A stretch of 64,000 nucleotides of DNA from Pantoea nemavictus (GCF_037479095.1 NZ_JBBGZW010000001.1:620001-684000); one strand, 5' to 3'; numbered from the stretch's first letter, positions 19,901 to 28,392 are shown. Notes: generated from the letters alone by a model not told the origin. Numbers and translations are program-made.

Positions 19901-20825
19901 ACCGGGCAAGCCGGAAGACTGGTTTAACATCAGCGATAATGACGGCCTGCTGCACAGCACCCGCGCGCTGCTGGCCTCGCGTCAGTATCTGTTTAGCGAG
20001 ACGGCGGCGTCACTCAACGACCGCGCGCAGACGTTGCGCGGCGATGCGCAGATGCACGGCGTCTGGGGCGGCTACAGCTATAACCGTGGCGGCATTGCTG
20101 ACGTCAGCATCCGCCAGCAGAGCTTTGAACTGGGCGTGGATAAACAGGTCGGCGCATGGCGCGTCGGTCTGATGGCCAGCCACGGCCAGGGCAGCGGTAA
20201 AGGGATGGGCTCGATCAGCCATCAGCTCAGCACGCTCGGCACTTACGCCAGCTGGCTGGCAGACGGCGGCTGGTTTGCCGATCTGGCAGCGCGCTATATG
20301 CATCTGCGCCAGGACCTCAAGCTCGACCCGGCGCTGGAAGTGAAGGGGACGCAGCGTAGCAGCCAGATGCTGGCGGCGAGTGCTAAAGTCGGACGCCAGA
20401 TGCCGCTGTTCGACGATTCGTTTACTCTGTCACCCTTTGTGGAAACCCGCGTGGGCTATCTGCCGGGCTATCGGTTACAGGGCTACGACGCCAGTATCAC
20501 GTTGAGCAGCGCCACGCCGTGGTCGGTGTCGCCGGGTATTGAGCTGAGAAAGCGCGGATTAGGTTCAGTGTTGCCAGCCGTATCGCTGTTTGCCGGCATC
20601 AGCAAACAGTATTCACCAGGCAGCAGCGGCTCAACGCTGACGCTCGCCGACAGCCACGCCAGCCGCACATACGATGCGTGGAGCGATAACCGCTATCGCC
20701 TGCACGCCGGGTTTGAAGGTCAGATTAGCGAGAACTGGTCACTGCAGGTGGGCGCGAAGCACAGTGCTGGCGGGAAGTTTCAGACCGATACCGCATTCAA
20801 CGGAGCGCTGAACTATTCCTTCTGA
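16935..20825 (+). CDS. Serine-protease autotransporter (peptidase S6/SPATE-like)
   Basis: This 1296-residue type V secreted protease starts with a signal peptide (residues 1-20). The S6 chymotrypsin-like domain follows: His91 (MSARHVHEG), Asp124 (DQDYMLPRL) and Ser228 in GDSGSP form the expected triad. Residues ~300-920 look like a parallel beta-helix passenger (GAGTLHVNASG, NNGTLLLSG). Residues ~923-991 are a proline-rich linker of six 12-residue repeats (VDPAPEPKPDPI). A C-terminal beta-barrel ends in Tyr-Ser-Phe. The start is GTG after AGGGA; the overlapping ATG runs straight into a stop. The substrate is unknown; IgA1-protease and SPATE relatives cut host proteins. The protease part is AT-richer than the rest. 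The gene is inserted between rplY and yejK. Confidence 0.88.
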   Translation: MKKAIIISYGTLFICLSSSAGVMRHDINVQDYRDFAENMGKYRVGVSNIPVYKKNGELDAYISFPMPDMSSISRRGFAALTAPSYVMSARHVHEGFAYFGAASEFSRKYIFINRNAVDDSIDQDYMLPRLSKVVTEVAPTETVENSEWKAGRGTRYIAYARAGGGYQRQINDQLDGFNSVASYYKWLAGGTINPDATSSTAHYFYWTQYNPDDPRSSPLSFASQSGDSGSPIYVYDAVDKKWKLMAALRGRTSGIEKYGLTSLAALIPDGYYDNIVSANTSPDVTDIAGAGDVFWNTATIDQGNKQWSWQGIAEKYRHLAPGKASLEELDASKDIRFNGAGGDIILSDAVNLGAGKLQFSNNYRVKSAAGADATWVGGGIEVDADKKVLWQVNGLADDDLHKIGAGTLHVNASGKNEGGLNVGDGTVILDQQADAQGNQQAFSRVTIVSGRPTVVLNNDNQVAGDDIFFGYRGGRLDLNGHDLMMKRINHTDSGATLLNQSADRASSLTLTGFAPADITIQEWNSATHSGSVGDIYEDWNDRSQRIEYFQLKTGTYSYFPTNQQDNSYWKYIGFDAEEAKTYRAMQFNDLVFRGYLGSDSADGVNGKFDFNFSPALAATKLALTGGSNLSGNINLNNGTLLLSGQPVPHAGGLIIDDDWTTSTFIADNIVAASNTRLQVGEYAQVKANIQAGDNSQVLLGYQPGADAQQQILRCVSPVQSTATSCETASRDAAALSALPASTVHGDITLGDQAELYLGKVDFRGRITDRNAARVTMSGDTFWNLTGDSRMQRLNAPQGGIISALSDNDKNWTPKQLWVENLYASNLQLGFGIAPQTGISDSLYVDKSAQGSGNTLDLGFMLGETFPDKVPNQIVLLDTPAGTAHDYFTLPPIKRGFSIYSPDYQVIETDGRVKWVIAKTPVPVVDPAPEPKPDPIVDPAPEPKPDPIVDPTPEPKPDPVIDPAPEPKPDPIVDPAPEPKPEPVVDPAPEPGKPEDWFNISDNDGLLHSTRALLASRQYLFSETAASLNDRAQTLRGDAQMHGVWGGYSYNRGGIADVSIRQQSFELGVDKQVGAWRVGLMASHGQGSGKGMGSISHQLSTLGTYASWLADGGWFADLAARYMHLRQDLKLDPALEVKGTQRSSQMLAASAKVGRQMPLFDDSFTLSPFVETRVGYLPGYRLQGYDASITLSSATPWSVSPGIELRKRGLGSVLPAVSLFAGISKQYSPGSSGSTLTLADSHASRTYDAWSDNRYRLHAGFEGQISENWSLQVGAKHSAGGKFQTDTAFNGALNYSF
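19701..19908 (+). repeat. In-gene tandem repeat encoding a proline-rich linker
   Basis: About six direct repeats of 36 bases encode VDPAPEPKPDPI variants within the autotransporter gene. Copies differ at synonymous sites and by Ala/Thr and Ile/Val changes, so they are moderately old. Copy number is likely variable between strains. The segment joins passenger and barrel and may act as an extended stalk. Confidence 0.85.
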
Positions 20826-20841
20826 GGATCGCGGTTCTGAT

Positions 20842-20874
20842 AAAAAAGCCGGGCAATCTTCTACCCGGCTTTTT
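20842..20874. terminator. Bidirectional terminator, autotransporter / yejK
   Basis: The hairpin AAAAAAGCCGGG / CCCGGCTTTTT with a ten-base loop lies between two convergent genes. It has a T run on each strand, so it serves both. Confidence 0.92.
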
Positions 20875-20877
20875 CAT

Positions 20878-21882
20878 TTATTTACTGCTGGTGCGCCGCT
20901 GTAGCTGATCGCGCAGATTAGGCGGCGTGCCTTTAATGGTCAGCGTATCGGTAGTGGGATCCCAGAAAATACGTTCGCCAAACAGCATCGCATCAAAATT
21001 CAGGGTTAATCCGCCACCGCTACCGGCAAACTTGGTGAGCTGACGCAGCGTACTGCGGTCAGCAGGGAAGCTCTCTTCCAGCTCGTAACCCTGCTCCTGA
21101 GTAAAAGCCTGGAAGGTTTTTTCCCCCAGCGGCGGCAGTTCGCTCGACAGATCTTCCAGCGCGATCTCTTCGCCTGCCTGCAGCTGCTCGTTGCAATAGC
21201 TGTAAACCTGCTGGCGATAATTCTGGCGTTCGTTTTTATCCAGTTCCGACTCGGCGCAGTAATCATCCACCGCTTGCAGCAGACCGCGGTTTTGCGCTTT
21301 GGTGTCCAAACCTACGCTGGCGCCAAGGAAATCCATAAAAAAGTCAGCCACTTTACGGCCAACGCGACCGCGCAGGAACGTGAGATAACGCGTCGATTCT
21401 GGATTGGTTTCCCATTCGGTGAGATCGATACGCGCCACGATATCCGCATGGTTGATGTCGAGATAATGGGTGCTGCTGATATCAAGCTGCTCGTTGACGC
21501 GCATGCTCGACTGGCTGTTCAACACCGCAATCAGCAAATATTCGACGGCGAGATAGCGATAGTGCAGGAACAGCACCACGCCACCTTCCGCAAACGTATA
21601 TTTGCTCAGTTCATCGCGCAAACGGCCGGTCGCCGCGCGGCTAAATGCCAGAAAGTCATCTTCCCCTTTGCGGCAGTTACGCAGCGCATCGGCCAGCTCG
21701 CTATCCTCGTTAAACAGGCCGTAGGCTTTGCTTTTCGCGCTATAAACCCGGTGCAGCTCTTCCGCCATCTCTTCAACCGCGCGGGTGGCCGGCAGCAAGG
21801 TATCGCGCAGCACCAGTTCCAGCTGGTTTTCATCACGTTTAACTAACTGGTGCAGGGCAATCTGGTCGATATCCAGACTCAT
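20878..21882 (-). CDS. yejK: YejK (NdpA), nucleoid-associated protein
   Basis: The 334-residue protein begins [20 protein letters not shown] and is close to E. coli YejK (335 residues), a nucleoid-associated protein (NA37 family) that binds double-stranded DNA and interacts with topoisomerases. The start ATG follows AGGAGAG; an upstream in-frame start lacks this. It is divergent from yejL, with about 160 bases of shared promoter space. Confidence 0.93.
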   Translation of the reverse strand: MSLDIDQIALHQLVKRDENQLELVLRDTLLPATRAVEEMAEELHRVYSAKSKAYGLFNEDSELADALRNCRKGEDDFLAFSRAATGRLRDELSKYTFAEGGVVLFLHYRYLAVEYLLIAVLNSQSSMRVNEQLDISSTHYLDINHADIVARIDLTEWETNPESTRYLTFLRGRVGRKVADFFMDFLGASVGLDTKAQNRGLLQAVDDYCAESELDKNERQNYRQQVYSYCNEQLQAGEEIALEDLSSELPPLGEKTFQAFTQEQGYELEESFPADRSTLRQLTKFAGSGGGLTLNFDAMLFGERIFWDPTTDTLTIKGTPPNLRDQLQRRTSSK

Positions 21883-22040
21883 GGTAGACTCTCCTTTTAG
21901 CTCAGGCGCGTATTCAAACACCGCCCGCAGCCGCTTTCAACTGCCAGCACAAACTGATCGCTCTGCTTGCGATAAAATTGCGGAAAAAAGTGCATTGTTA
22001 CGGTAATATACCGCCTTTTCACCCTTGATTAGACGACGAT

Positions 22041-22268
22041 ATGCCACAATCATCCCGTTACAGTGACGAACGCGTGGAAAAGCTCCTCGCAGAGATGGCG
22101 CAAATTCTTGAGAAAGACAAAGCGCCAACCGACCTTTCCCTTATGGTATTGGGTAATATGGTAACTAATTTGATCAATACCAGCGTTTCACCGGCTCAGC
22201 GCCGCACGCTGGCACGATCTTTCGCGGAAGCGTTGCAGTCTTCCGTCCGCGACGATAACGCTCATTAA
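22041..22268 (+). CDS. yejL: YejL, conserved small protein (DUF1414)
   Basis: The 75-residue protein [20 protein letters not shown] matches the UPF0352/DUF1414 family. It is an all-helical cytosolic protein without a known role. It lies 22 bases before yejM and is probably cotranscribed with it, as in E. coli. Confidence 0.9.
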   Translation: MPQSSRYSDERVEKLLAEMAQILEKDKAPTDLSLMVLGNMVTNLINTSVSPAQRRTLARSFAEALQSSVRDDNAH

Positions 22269-22290
22269 AATGCAGATCTGACCTCATAAT

Positions 22291-24045
22291 ATGGTAACCA
22301 ACCGGCAGCGCTACCGCGAAAAAGTCTCCCAGATGATCAGCTGGGGGCATTGGTTTGCCCTGTTTAATATTATTTTCGCGTTTATTTTAGGCAGCCGCTA
22401 TCTATTGGTTGCCGATTGGCCCGCGTCGCTTGCGGGTCGCATCTATGCCTTTACCAGTTGGATTGGCCACTTCAGCTTCATCGTTTTCGCCGGTTATCTG
22501 CTGATCATTTTCCCGCTCACCTTTGTGGTGATGTCTCAACGATTGCTCAGGGTGTTGTCGGCGATTATCGCCACCGCTGGACTGACGCTGATTATGGTCG
22601 ACAGCGCAGTGTTCAGCCGCTTCCACCTGCACCTTAATCCGGTGGTGTGGGAGTTGGTGATTAACCCCGATCAAAGTGAGATGGCGCGCGACTGGCAGCT
22701 GATGTTTATCAGCGTGCCGCTGATTTTTCTTGTGGAGATGTTGTTCGCCACCTGGAGCTGGCAAAAGCTGCGCAGCCTTAACCGACGTTCATTCGGTAAG
22801 CCGCTGGCCGCGCTGTTTATCAGCGCCTTCTTCGCCAGCCATCTGCTGTATATCTGGGCCGATGCCAACTTCTATCGCCCAATCACTATGCAGCGCGCCA
22901 ATCTACCGCTCTCTTATCCGATGACCGCGCGTCGCTTCCTGGAGCGCCACGGCCTGTTGGATGCGCAAGAGTATCAGCGCCGTCTGGTACAACAGGGCGA
23001 TCCGGAAGCGCTATCGGTGCAGTATCCGTTGAGTGACATTACTTTCCGCGATGCGGGTACACGCCATAATCTGCTGGTGCTGACCGTCGATGGTCTGAAT
23101 AACGCCACGGTGGACAAAGCGCTGCCGTCGCTCAATCAATTTGCTAGCGAGAACGTGCGCTTCACGCAGCATTACAGCGCCGGACTGCAGCCGGAAAAAG
23201 GCTTGTTCGGTCTGTTCTATGGCATCTCCTCCAGCTATATGGATGGCGTGCTGGCATCACGCATGCCTTCCGCTCTGCTCAATGCGCTGAATGCGCAAGG
23301 TTATCAGTTCGGTTTGTTCTCATCGGATGGCTTTAGTCAGCCGCTGTACCGTCAGGCATTGTTAGCCGATTATTCGCTACCGCAGGCCGATTCACAGCCC
23401 AATAGCACCACCGTCACGCAGTGGCAAAACTGGCTCAACGGCCAGAAAGCCAATAGCGCGCCGTGGTTCTCATGGGTGGCGTTGAACGGCGTGACCATCA
23501 ATGGCGACACGCTGAAGGCGCGTCAACGCAGCTATTTGCGTCAGGCAAGTGGTGTTGATGAACAGATCAATACCGTGCTGCAAACGCTGCAGCAGCGCGA
23601 TTTGCTGAAAAATACCGTGGTGGTGATTACGGCGCAGCGTGCCATCAATCTGGATAGTAATGATGACAATGCTGGCAATCGCGCGACGCTGCAGGTGCCG
23701 CTGGTGGTGCATTGGCCCAATACGCCAGCACAAACCATCGATCGCCTGACCAATCAGCAGGATGTGATGACCACGCTGATGCAGCGTCTGCTGCACGTGC
23801 GCACCAATCCCGTCAACTACTCGCAGGGTGAAGACCTGTTTGCAGCGCAACGTAGCCACAATTGGGTAGCGAGCAGCGAAGACGGCAAGCTGGTGATCAC
23901 TACGCCAACCCTGACGCTGGTGCTAAATAATAATGGCAGCTACAGCGCTTATGATGTCCACGGCAAGCCGCTGAAAGATCATAAACCGCAGCTAGCATTG
24001 TTGTTGCAGGTGCTGACGGAAGAGAAGCGCTTTGTCGCAAACTGA
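22291..24045 (+). CDS. yejM: YejM (PbgA/LapC), lipid A synthesis regulator
   Basis: YejM is an essential inner-membrane protein in E. coli. It senses periplasmic-leaflet lipopolysaccharide and, by binding LapB, controls FtsH proteolysis of LpxC. The 584-residue protein has five N-terminal membrane segments (residues ~20-190), the basic linker TMQRANLPLSYPMTARRFLE, and a large periplasmic sulfatase/alkaline-phosphatase-like domain (VLTVDGLNNATVDK; the metal-site residues of true sulfatases look degenerate). The length matches E. coli (586). It lies downstream of yejL. Confidence 0.94.
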   Translation: MVTNRQRYREKVSQMISWGHWFALFNIIFAFILGSRYLLVADWPASLAGRIYAFTSWIGHFSFIVFAGYLLIIFPLTFVVMSQRLLRVLSAIIATAGLTLIMVDSAVFSRFHLHLNPVVWELVINPDQSEMARDWQLMFISVPLIFLVEMLFATWSWQKLRSLNRRSFGKPLAALFISAFFASHLLYIWADANFYRPITMQRANLPLSYPMTARRFLERHGLLDAQEYQRRLVQQGDPEALSVQYPLSDITFRDAGTRHNLLVLTVDGLNNATVDKALPSLNQFASENVRFTQHYSAGLQPEKGLFGLFYGISSSYMDGVLASRMPSALLNALNAQGYQFGLFSSDGFSQPLYRQALLADYSLPQADSQPNSTTVTQWQNWLNGQKANSAPWFSWVALNGVTINGDTLKARQRSYLRQASGVDEQINTVLQTLQQRDLLKNTVVVITAQRAINLDSNDDNAGNRATLQVPLVVHWPNTPAQTIDRLTNQQDVMTTLMQRLLHVRTNPVNYSQGEDLFAAQRSHNWVASSEDGKLVITTPTLTLVLNNNGSYSAYDVHGKPLKDHKPQLALLLQVLTEEKRFVAN

Positions 24046-24076
24046 TTAAATATGAGGCAGTTAAATAGCGCTCATC

Positions 24077-24104
24077 TTGCAATTGCGCGGGGAAACAGTA
24101 ATAT
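24077..24104 (+). promoter_or_regulatory. Promoter of tRNA-Pro
   Basis: TTGCAA and TAATAT are 16 bases apart and are followed by the GC-rich discriminator TCCCCCACG, typical of stable-RNA promoters under stringent control. The mature tRNA starts 12 bases after the -10 element. Confidence 0.65.
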
Positions 24105-24115
24105 TCCCCCACGTT

Positions 24116-24192
24116 CGGCACGTAGCGCAGCCTGGTAGCGCACGGTCATGGGGTGTCCGGGGTCGGAGGTTCAAATCCTCTCGTGCCGACCA
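24116..24192 (+). tRNA. proL: tRNA-Pro, anticodon GGG
   Basis: This 77-base sequence folds as a tRNA. The acceptor stem is CGGCACG/CGTGCCG, the D arm GCGCAGCCTGGTAGCGC, the anticodon loop ATGGGGT (GGG), the T arm GGAGGTTCAAATCCTCT, and CCA is encoded. It matches E. coli proL apart from a compensating pair swap in the anticodon stem (CGGTC/GTCCG instead of CCGTC/GTCGG). It lies after yejM as in E. coli. tRNA genes are common integration sites, and the arsenic genes lie next to it. Confidence 0.97.
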
Positions 24193-24199
24193 AATTCCC

Positions 24200-24228
24200 A
24201 AAAAAGCAGCCTTTAAGGCTGCTTTTTT
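24200..24228. terminator. Bidirectional terminator, tRNA-Pro / arsRBC
   Basis: AAAAAGCAGCC / GGCTGCTTTTTT forms a strong hairpin with T runs on both strands. It ends tRNA-Pro on the + strand and lies 18 bases past the arsC stop on the - strand. Confidence 0.92.
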
Positions 24229-24245
24229 ATTGCCCCAGATCCCCC

Positions 24246-24671
24246 TTAAATCATCCGATTACCTTGATCATCTATCACCCTCTCGCCATCCTCCTTAATG
24301 AATTTGCCTTGCTGCGCGTCTGGCAGAATATCAATAACCGCTTCTGAAGGTCGGCATAAGCGCGTGCCTAAAGGCGATACCACGATTGGGCGGTTAATTA
24401 AAATCGGGTTATTCAACATCGCCTCGAGCAACTGTTCATCGCTAAACCGTTCTTCGGCTAAACCTAGCTGTTCATACGGTGTTACGTTCTTACGCAATAA
24501 GGAGCGTGGGCTGATCCCCATCGCACCGATCAACGCCATTAACGTTTCACGATTGGGCGGCGTTTCAAGATAGAGAATGATGGTAGGTTCAACACCACTA
24601 TTGCGAATAAGCGCCAGGGTGTTGCGAGAAGTTCCGCAAGCCGGATTATGATAAATAGTGATATCAGTCAT
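24246..24671 (-). CDS. arsC: ArsC, glutaredoxin-coupled arsenate reductase
   Basis: ArsC reduces arsenate to arsenite, which ArsB can export. The 141-residue protein starts MTDITIYHNPACGTSRNTLA with catalytic Cys12 in the HNPACGTS motif of the glutaredoxin-type family, and keeps the arginines of the oxyanion pocket (LLRKN, INRPIVVSPLGTRLCRP). It is the last gene of arsRBC, 14 bases after arsB. Confidence 0.95.
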   Translation of the reverse strand: MTDITIYHNPACGTSRNTLALIRNSGVEPTIILYLETPPNRETLMALIGAMGISPRSLLRKNVTPYEQLGLAEERFSDEQLLEAMLNNPILINRPIVVSPLGTRLCRPSEAVIDILPDAQQGKFIKEDGERVIDDQGNRMI

Positions 24672-24684
24672 GACTTCCCTCAGG

Positions 24685-25974
24685 TTAGTTCGACAACGTC
24701 AGGCGTAATGCCAGCGCACTTAGCGTGACAAGTAGTACGGGCAGCGTCATCACCACGCCTACCCGAAAGTAGTAGCCCCAGCTAATTTTAATGTTCTTCT
24801 GATCAAGCACGTGCAGCCAGAGTAATGTTGCCAGACTACCGATCGGAGTAATTTTAGGACCGAGGTCGCAACCAATCACATTGGCGTAAATCATCGCTTG
24901 CTTAACAACGCCTTGTGCCGCGCTCGAATCTGTAGACAGCGCGCCAATCAGCACCGTCGGCATATTATTCATCACCGATGAAAGCAGCGCCGTAACCAGG
25001 CCGGTGCCAAAAGTGGCCGACCATAAACCCTGCTGGGCGAAGATATTCAGTAACTCGGTCAGATATTGCGTTAAACCCGCATTTTTCAGTCCATAAACCA
25101 CCAGGTACATTCCCAGCGAGAAAATGACGATCTGCCAGGGAGCTCCGCGTAAAACTTTCCCGGTGTTGATAGCGTCACCGCGTTTAGCCACGATAAACAG
25201 AAGTAAAGCCGCCGTCGCGGCAATCGCGCTCACCGGAATACCCAGCGGTTCCAGCAGGAAAAATCCAACCAGAAGTAGGCTCAACACCAGCCAACCTGCT
25301 CTAAAGGTTGCAGAATCTTTAATCGCCTCCGCGGGCTTTTTCAGCAGGGCATGGTCGTAAGCGTCAGGAATATCTTTGCGGAAAAAAAGGTGAAGTGCCA
25401 GCAGCGTAGCAACGATCGCCGCCATGTCTACTGGAACCATTACCGAAGCGTAATCAACGAATCCGAGGTTGAAAAAGTCAGCTGAAACGATGTTAACCAG
25501 ATTGGATACCACCAGCGGTAAGCTTGCGGTATCAGCAATAAACCCAGCAGCCATAACAAAAGCCAATGTGGTCCCTTTACTCAATCCCAGCGCCAGCAGC
25601 ATAGCTATCACGATCGGCGTCAGTATCAGTGCGGCCCCATCGTTGGCGAAAAGCGCAGCGACCGTCGCCCCTAAAAGTATGATGTAAGTGAACAACCATC
25701 GACCTCGCCCATGCCCCCAACGAGCTACATGCAAAGCACACCACTCAAAAAAACCGGATTCGTCCAGCAGAAGGCTGATGATAATAACGGCAATGAAAGC
25801 CGCCGTGGCATTCCAGACGATATGCCAGACACCAGGAATATCTGCCAGCTGTATAACTCCGGTTATCCATGCCAGAACAGCGCCGAACAAAGCAATCCAG
25901 CCAATCCCCAGGCCGCGAGGTTGCCAGATGACAAATACAATCGTGACGATAAATATCGCTGCTGCCAGTAACAT
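24685..25974 (-). CDS. arsB: ArsB, arsenite/antimonite efflux permease
   Basis: ArsB expels arsenite from the cytoplasm by exchange with protons. The 429-residue protein, the exact E. coli length, has about 12 membrane segments and family landmarks such as [33 protein letters not shown] and [19 protein letters not shown]. Two ATGs lie six bases apart (MGM); I chose the second because AGGAG is then six bases upstream. It is the middle gene of arsRBC. Confidence 0.95.
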   Translation of the reverse strand: MLLAAAIFIVTIVFVIWQPRGLGIGWIALFGAVLAWITGVIQLADIPGVWHIVWNATAAFIAVIIISLLLDESGFFEWCALHVARWGHGRGRWLFTYIILLGATVAALFANDGAALILTPIVIAMLLALGLSKGTTLAFVMAAGFIADTASLPLVVSNLVNIVSADFFNLGFVDYASVMVPVDMAAIVATLLALHLFFRKDIPDAYDHALLKKPAEAIKDSATFRAGWLVLSLLLVGFFLLEPLGIPVSAIAATAALLLFIVAKRGDAINTGKVLRGAPWQIVIFSLGMYLVVYGLKNAGLTQYLTELLNIFAQQGLWSATFGTGLVTALLSSVMNNMPTVLIGALSTDSSAAQGVVKQAMIYANVIGCDLGPKITPIGSLATLLWLHVLDQKNIKISWGYYFRVGVVMTLPVLLVTLSALALRLTLSN

Positions 25975-26027
25975 CCCCATCTCCTGCCCAATGACACACA
26001 TTCGTTTTGGTGTATGTATTTTAATTA

Positions 26028-26348
26028 TCAACTACAAACAGAGGTATTGGCGCGTTGCAATGACTCGCGCACCTCATCACGCTGGCTGCTCCAGGCAGTA
26101 TCAATAATCGACGCCGCCCAGGCGGGCATATGTGGCGAGAGACGATAGTGAATCCACTTACCTTCACGGCGATCCAGTAGCAACCCAGCCTCACGAAGCA
26201 AGGCAATATGCCGGGAGATCTTTGGCTGTGATTGGTCAGTGACTGAACAGAGGTCGCACACACACAGCTCCCCCGCTTCTCGCAGCAGGAGGATAATGGT
26301 GGTGCGCGTCTCGTCGGCAAGCAGTTTGAAAAGTTGAACAGGCAGCAT
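26028..26348 (-). CDS. arsR: ArsR, arsenite-responsive repressor
   Basis: This 106-residue ArsR/SmtB-type winged-helix repressor has the As(III)-sensing motif CVCDLC (Cys29, Cys31, Cys34) at the start of the DNA-binding helix, followed by [19 protein letters not shown]. It is the first gene of arsRBC and divergent from arsH. It should bind the palindromic element between them and let go when arsenite or antimonite binds. Confidence 0.95.
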   Translation of the reverse strand: MLPVQLFKLLADETRTTIILLLREAGELCVCDLCSVTDQSQPKISRHIALLREAGLLLDRREGKWIHYRLSPHMPAWAASIIDTAWSSQRDEVRESLQRANTSVCS

Positions 26349-26373
26349 CAGAACACATTCCAGTGAAATTTAA

Positions 26374-26396
26374 TACATATGCTAATTCATATATGT
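26374..26396. promoter_or_regulatory. Probable ArsR operator between arsR and arsH
   Basis: The imperfect inverted repeat ACATATG...CATATATGT around AATT lies 26-48 bases before arsR and about 40 before arsH. It has the AT-rich dyad form of ArsR-family sites and could control both directions. The -35/-10 elements overlap it but are not firmly assignable. Confidence 0.6.
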
Positions 26397-26435
26397 TAAA
26401 AGTAAAGGAAGAGTTTAATTACTGGAGAATTTTAC

Positions 26436-27137
26436 ATGCAGGCATTTCCCGCACTTGATGCGCATCATTTTGATCCGTCCATCGCTGAGAAGATCGGTGG
26501 TGTTGAGCAACCACCCAAATTCCTCATCCTCTATGGCTCGGTGCGCCAGCGTTCGTTTAGCCGACTTTCTGCCGAGGAGGCCGGGCGACTACTCAGCAAA
26601 ATGGGGGCAGAGGTGAAGATATTTAATCCCTCTGGTTTACCTCTGCCTGATGATGCTCCCGAGACACATCCAAAAGTGCAGGAGTTACGCAGCCTGGTAA
26701 GGTGGTGTGATGGCATGGTGTGGAGTTCACCAGAAAGGCACGGAGCCATGAGTAGCATCCTAAAAGCGCAGATTGACTGGATTCCGCTGACTGAAGGTTC
26801 GATTCGCCCTTCTCAAGGTAAAACGCTGGCAGTTATGCAGGTTTGTGGTGGCTCGCAGTCATTTAATGCCGTCAATCAGATGCGCGTGCTTGGGCGCTGG
26901 ATGCGGATGTTCACCATTGCCAATCAATCATCGGTGGCAAAAGCGTGGCAGGAATTTGATGAAGAAGGACGGATGAAACCCTCTGCTTATTACGATCGCA
27001 TTGTGGATGTCGTGGAGGAACTGTTCAAAATCACGCTGATTCTAAAAGACCATACTGACTATCTCGCGGATCGTTACAGCGAAAGAAAAGATAATCACCA
27101 GCAGCTTTCAGCCCGGGTTAATCAGGCGAAGATTTAG
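26436..27137 (+). CDS. arsH: ArsH, NADPH-dependent FMN reductase (organoarsenical resistance)
   Basis: The 233-residue flavodoxin-fold protein has the FMN-binding loop [18 protein letters not shown] near residues 33-50 and [18 protein letters not shown], both typical of ArsH. ArsH oxidises trivalent organoarsenicals such as methylarsenite to less toxic pentavalent forms. It is transcribed away from arsRBC across the shared operator. E. coli K-12 arsRBC lacks this gene. Some family members have mainly azo/quinone reductase activity, so the physiological substrate is inferred. Confidence 0.9.
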   Translation: MQAFPALDAHHFDPSIAEKIGGVEQPPKFLILYGSVRQRSFSRLSAEEAGRLLSKMGAEVKIFNPSGLPLPDDAPETHPKVQELRSLVRWCDGMVWSSPERHGAMSSILKAQIDWIPLTEGSIRPSQGKTLAVMQVCGGSQSFNAVNQMRVLGRWMRMFTIANQSSVAKAWQEFDEEGRMKPSAYYDRIVDVVEELFKITLILKDHTDYLADRYSERKDNHQQLSARVNQAKI

Positions 27138-27354
27138 CCATACCGGGCTGGCCTGGGTTCAGCCCGTTAATATTATCAGAATAGTACCAAGCAAAAAGCA
27201 ATTACCAGCTTTTAATCAGTCAGTTACCGAAAGCAACCTAAGCGGTTCAAGATCACACTTTCGGATAATTGTGACGGCACTTCATCAAACTGAAACAAAA
27301 CTGTCACAGACTTCACTTATTCTTAAGCCTCATGTTTTTTCGATGGAAACCGTT

Positions 27355-27558
27355 ATGGTCATCAAAGCAAAAAACCTGCAGGACGCGGAAGAACTGCTGC
27401 ACTCGGGTATCAATAAAGTTGAACTGGCTTACGATATCGACAGTGACGACTTCTTCCGCCTGGCCAGTCGTTGGTGCGATCGGGGCGCTCGCATTACCAA
27501 AGGCCATCAGCACTTTGTGGTGCAGATTAAAGGTATGGCAATTCCCCCGAATAACTAA
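27355..27558 (+). CDS. Small protein of unknown function (67 residues)
   Basis: I do not recognise this 67-residue protein (MVIKAKNLQDAEELLHSGIN to VVQIKGMAIPPNN). It looks like a small mixed alpha/beta domain: a beta strand, an amphipathic helix (LQDAEELLHSG), then acidic DIDSDDFF and a final strand (HFVVQIKG). It has no signal peptide or membrane segment. The codon pattern is like the chromosome's, which supports it being real. ATG at 27343 and an earlier frame at 27271 are alternatives; none has a strong ribosome binding site. Confidence 0.5.
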   Translation: MVIKAKNLQDAEELLHSGINKVELAYDIDSDDFFRLASRWCDRGARITKGHQHFVVQIKGMAIPPNN

Positions 27559-27635
27559 CAGTGAGTGAGCCCCTTTGGCTTGCTCTCCATCCGGCTGACT
27601 GGTAAAACTACGTTTTCCGTCGGCCGTGATTTTTT

Positions 27636-28361
27636 ATGTTTGCCTCTCAGACACCGCTTGCTCTGCCCTCTTCCCCCTTTATTCATGCTGCTGGCCTCTC
27701 GCTGGACAGCGTGCCGATCGCCTGGTGTGAATTCGTTCAGCACCATTGGCATGCCGAACTGCATCATTCGTGGCAACTGCCGCTGCCCACCTCGCTGGAA
27801 GGTGCCGTAACGAAGCGCAAAGCCGAGTTTCTGGCCAGCCGCTGGTTGGTACAGCAAAGAGTGGCGCAGCTTGATGAACCCGATTTTGTCTTGCGTAATG
27901 CGCCGGATCGCTCTCCGCTATGGCCTGCTGGCATTCAGGCGTCGTTGTCGCACACGCGCAATATTGCGATCTTCGCCGCCACGCGCGATCCGTTATGCAT
28001 TGGCGTGGATGTGGAGCAAATAATGGCAGAGGAGACTGCCGATGAGACGGCCGAGCTGTTGATGAGCGCTGCGGAAAAGCAGCGCCTGCTGGCGCAACCA
28101 TTGCCTTTCGCGCAGAGTGCAACGCTGCTGTTTTCGCTGAAAGAGAGTCTGTATAAAGCGCTGTGGCCGCAGCTGCATCAGCCGATGGATTTTCTGCAGG
28201 CGGAAGTAGTGGAGTTGGATGTGAAGCAAGGCCATGCGCGGTTGCGGCTGTGTCAGGATTTTGCGCCGGATTTTACTGGCAACACGCCGTTGCAGGCGCG
28301 TTTCTGGCTGAGCGATGCGCACGTCATAACGTTGCTCACCCATCCGCTGCCGGCAAAATAA
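27636..28361 (+). CDS. 4'-phosphopantetheinyl transferase (Sfp/EntD-like)
   Basis: The protein transfers phosphopantetheine from CoA to a serine on carrier proteins. Family motifs are visible: ASRW (residues 67-70), SLSHTRN, GVDVEQI (123-129, magnesium-binding Asp125 and Glu127) and FSLKESLYKAL (166-176). The length of 241 residues fits the Sfp/AcpT class. No NRPS, PKS or fatty-acid genes lie in the window, so its target is unknown; it may serve a distant siderophore cluster or be an AcpT-like orphan. It has a weak ribosome binding site. Confidence 0.85.
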   Translation: MFASQTPLALPSSPFIHAAGLSLDSVPIAWCEFVQHHWHAELHHSWQLPLPTSLEGAVTKRKAEFLASRWLVQQRVAQLDEPDFVLRNAPDRSPLWPAGIQASLSHTRNIAIFAATRDPLCIGVDVEQIMAEETADETAELLMSAAEKQRLLAQPLPFAQSATLLFSLKESLYKALWPQLHQPMDFLQAEVVELDVKQGHARLRLCQDFAPDFTGNTPLQARFWLSDAHVITLLTHPLPAK

Positions 28362-28392
28362 AAAACCGGCTCAGAAATAAACCCGAGCCGGT
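28355..28392 (-). terminator. Terminator of the apbE-alkB-yojI operon
   Basis: Read on the reverse strand, ACCGGCTCGGG...GAGCCGGT is followed by TTTTTATTTT. It lies about 120 bases past the yojI stop and butts against the 3' end of the convergent transferase gene. Confidence 0.85.

Noticed and set aside
19701..19908. Possible CRISPR or satellite array (36-base tandem units)
   Set aside because: The units are in-frame codons of a proline-rich linker, with no spacers.
24193..27137. Integrated element with att sites at tRNA-Pro
   Set aside because: No integrase and no second copy of the tRNA 3' end near arsH or further right; reported only as a neighbouring cassette.
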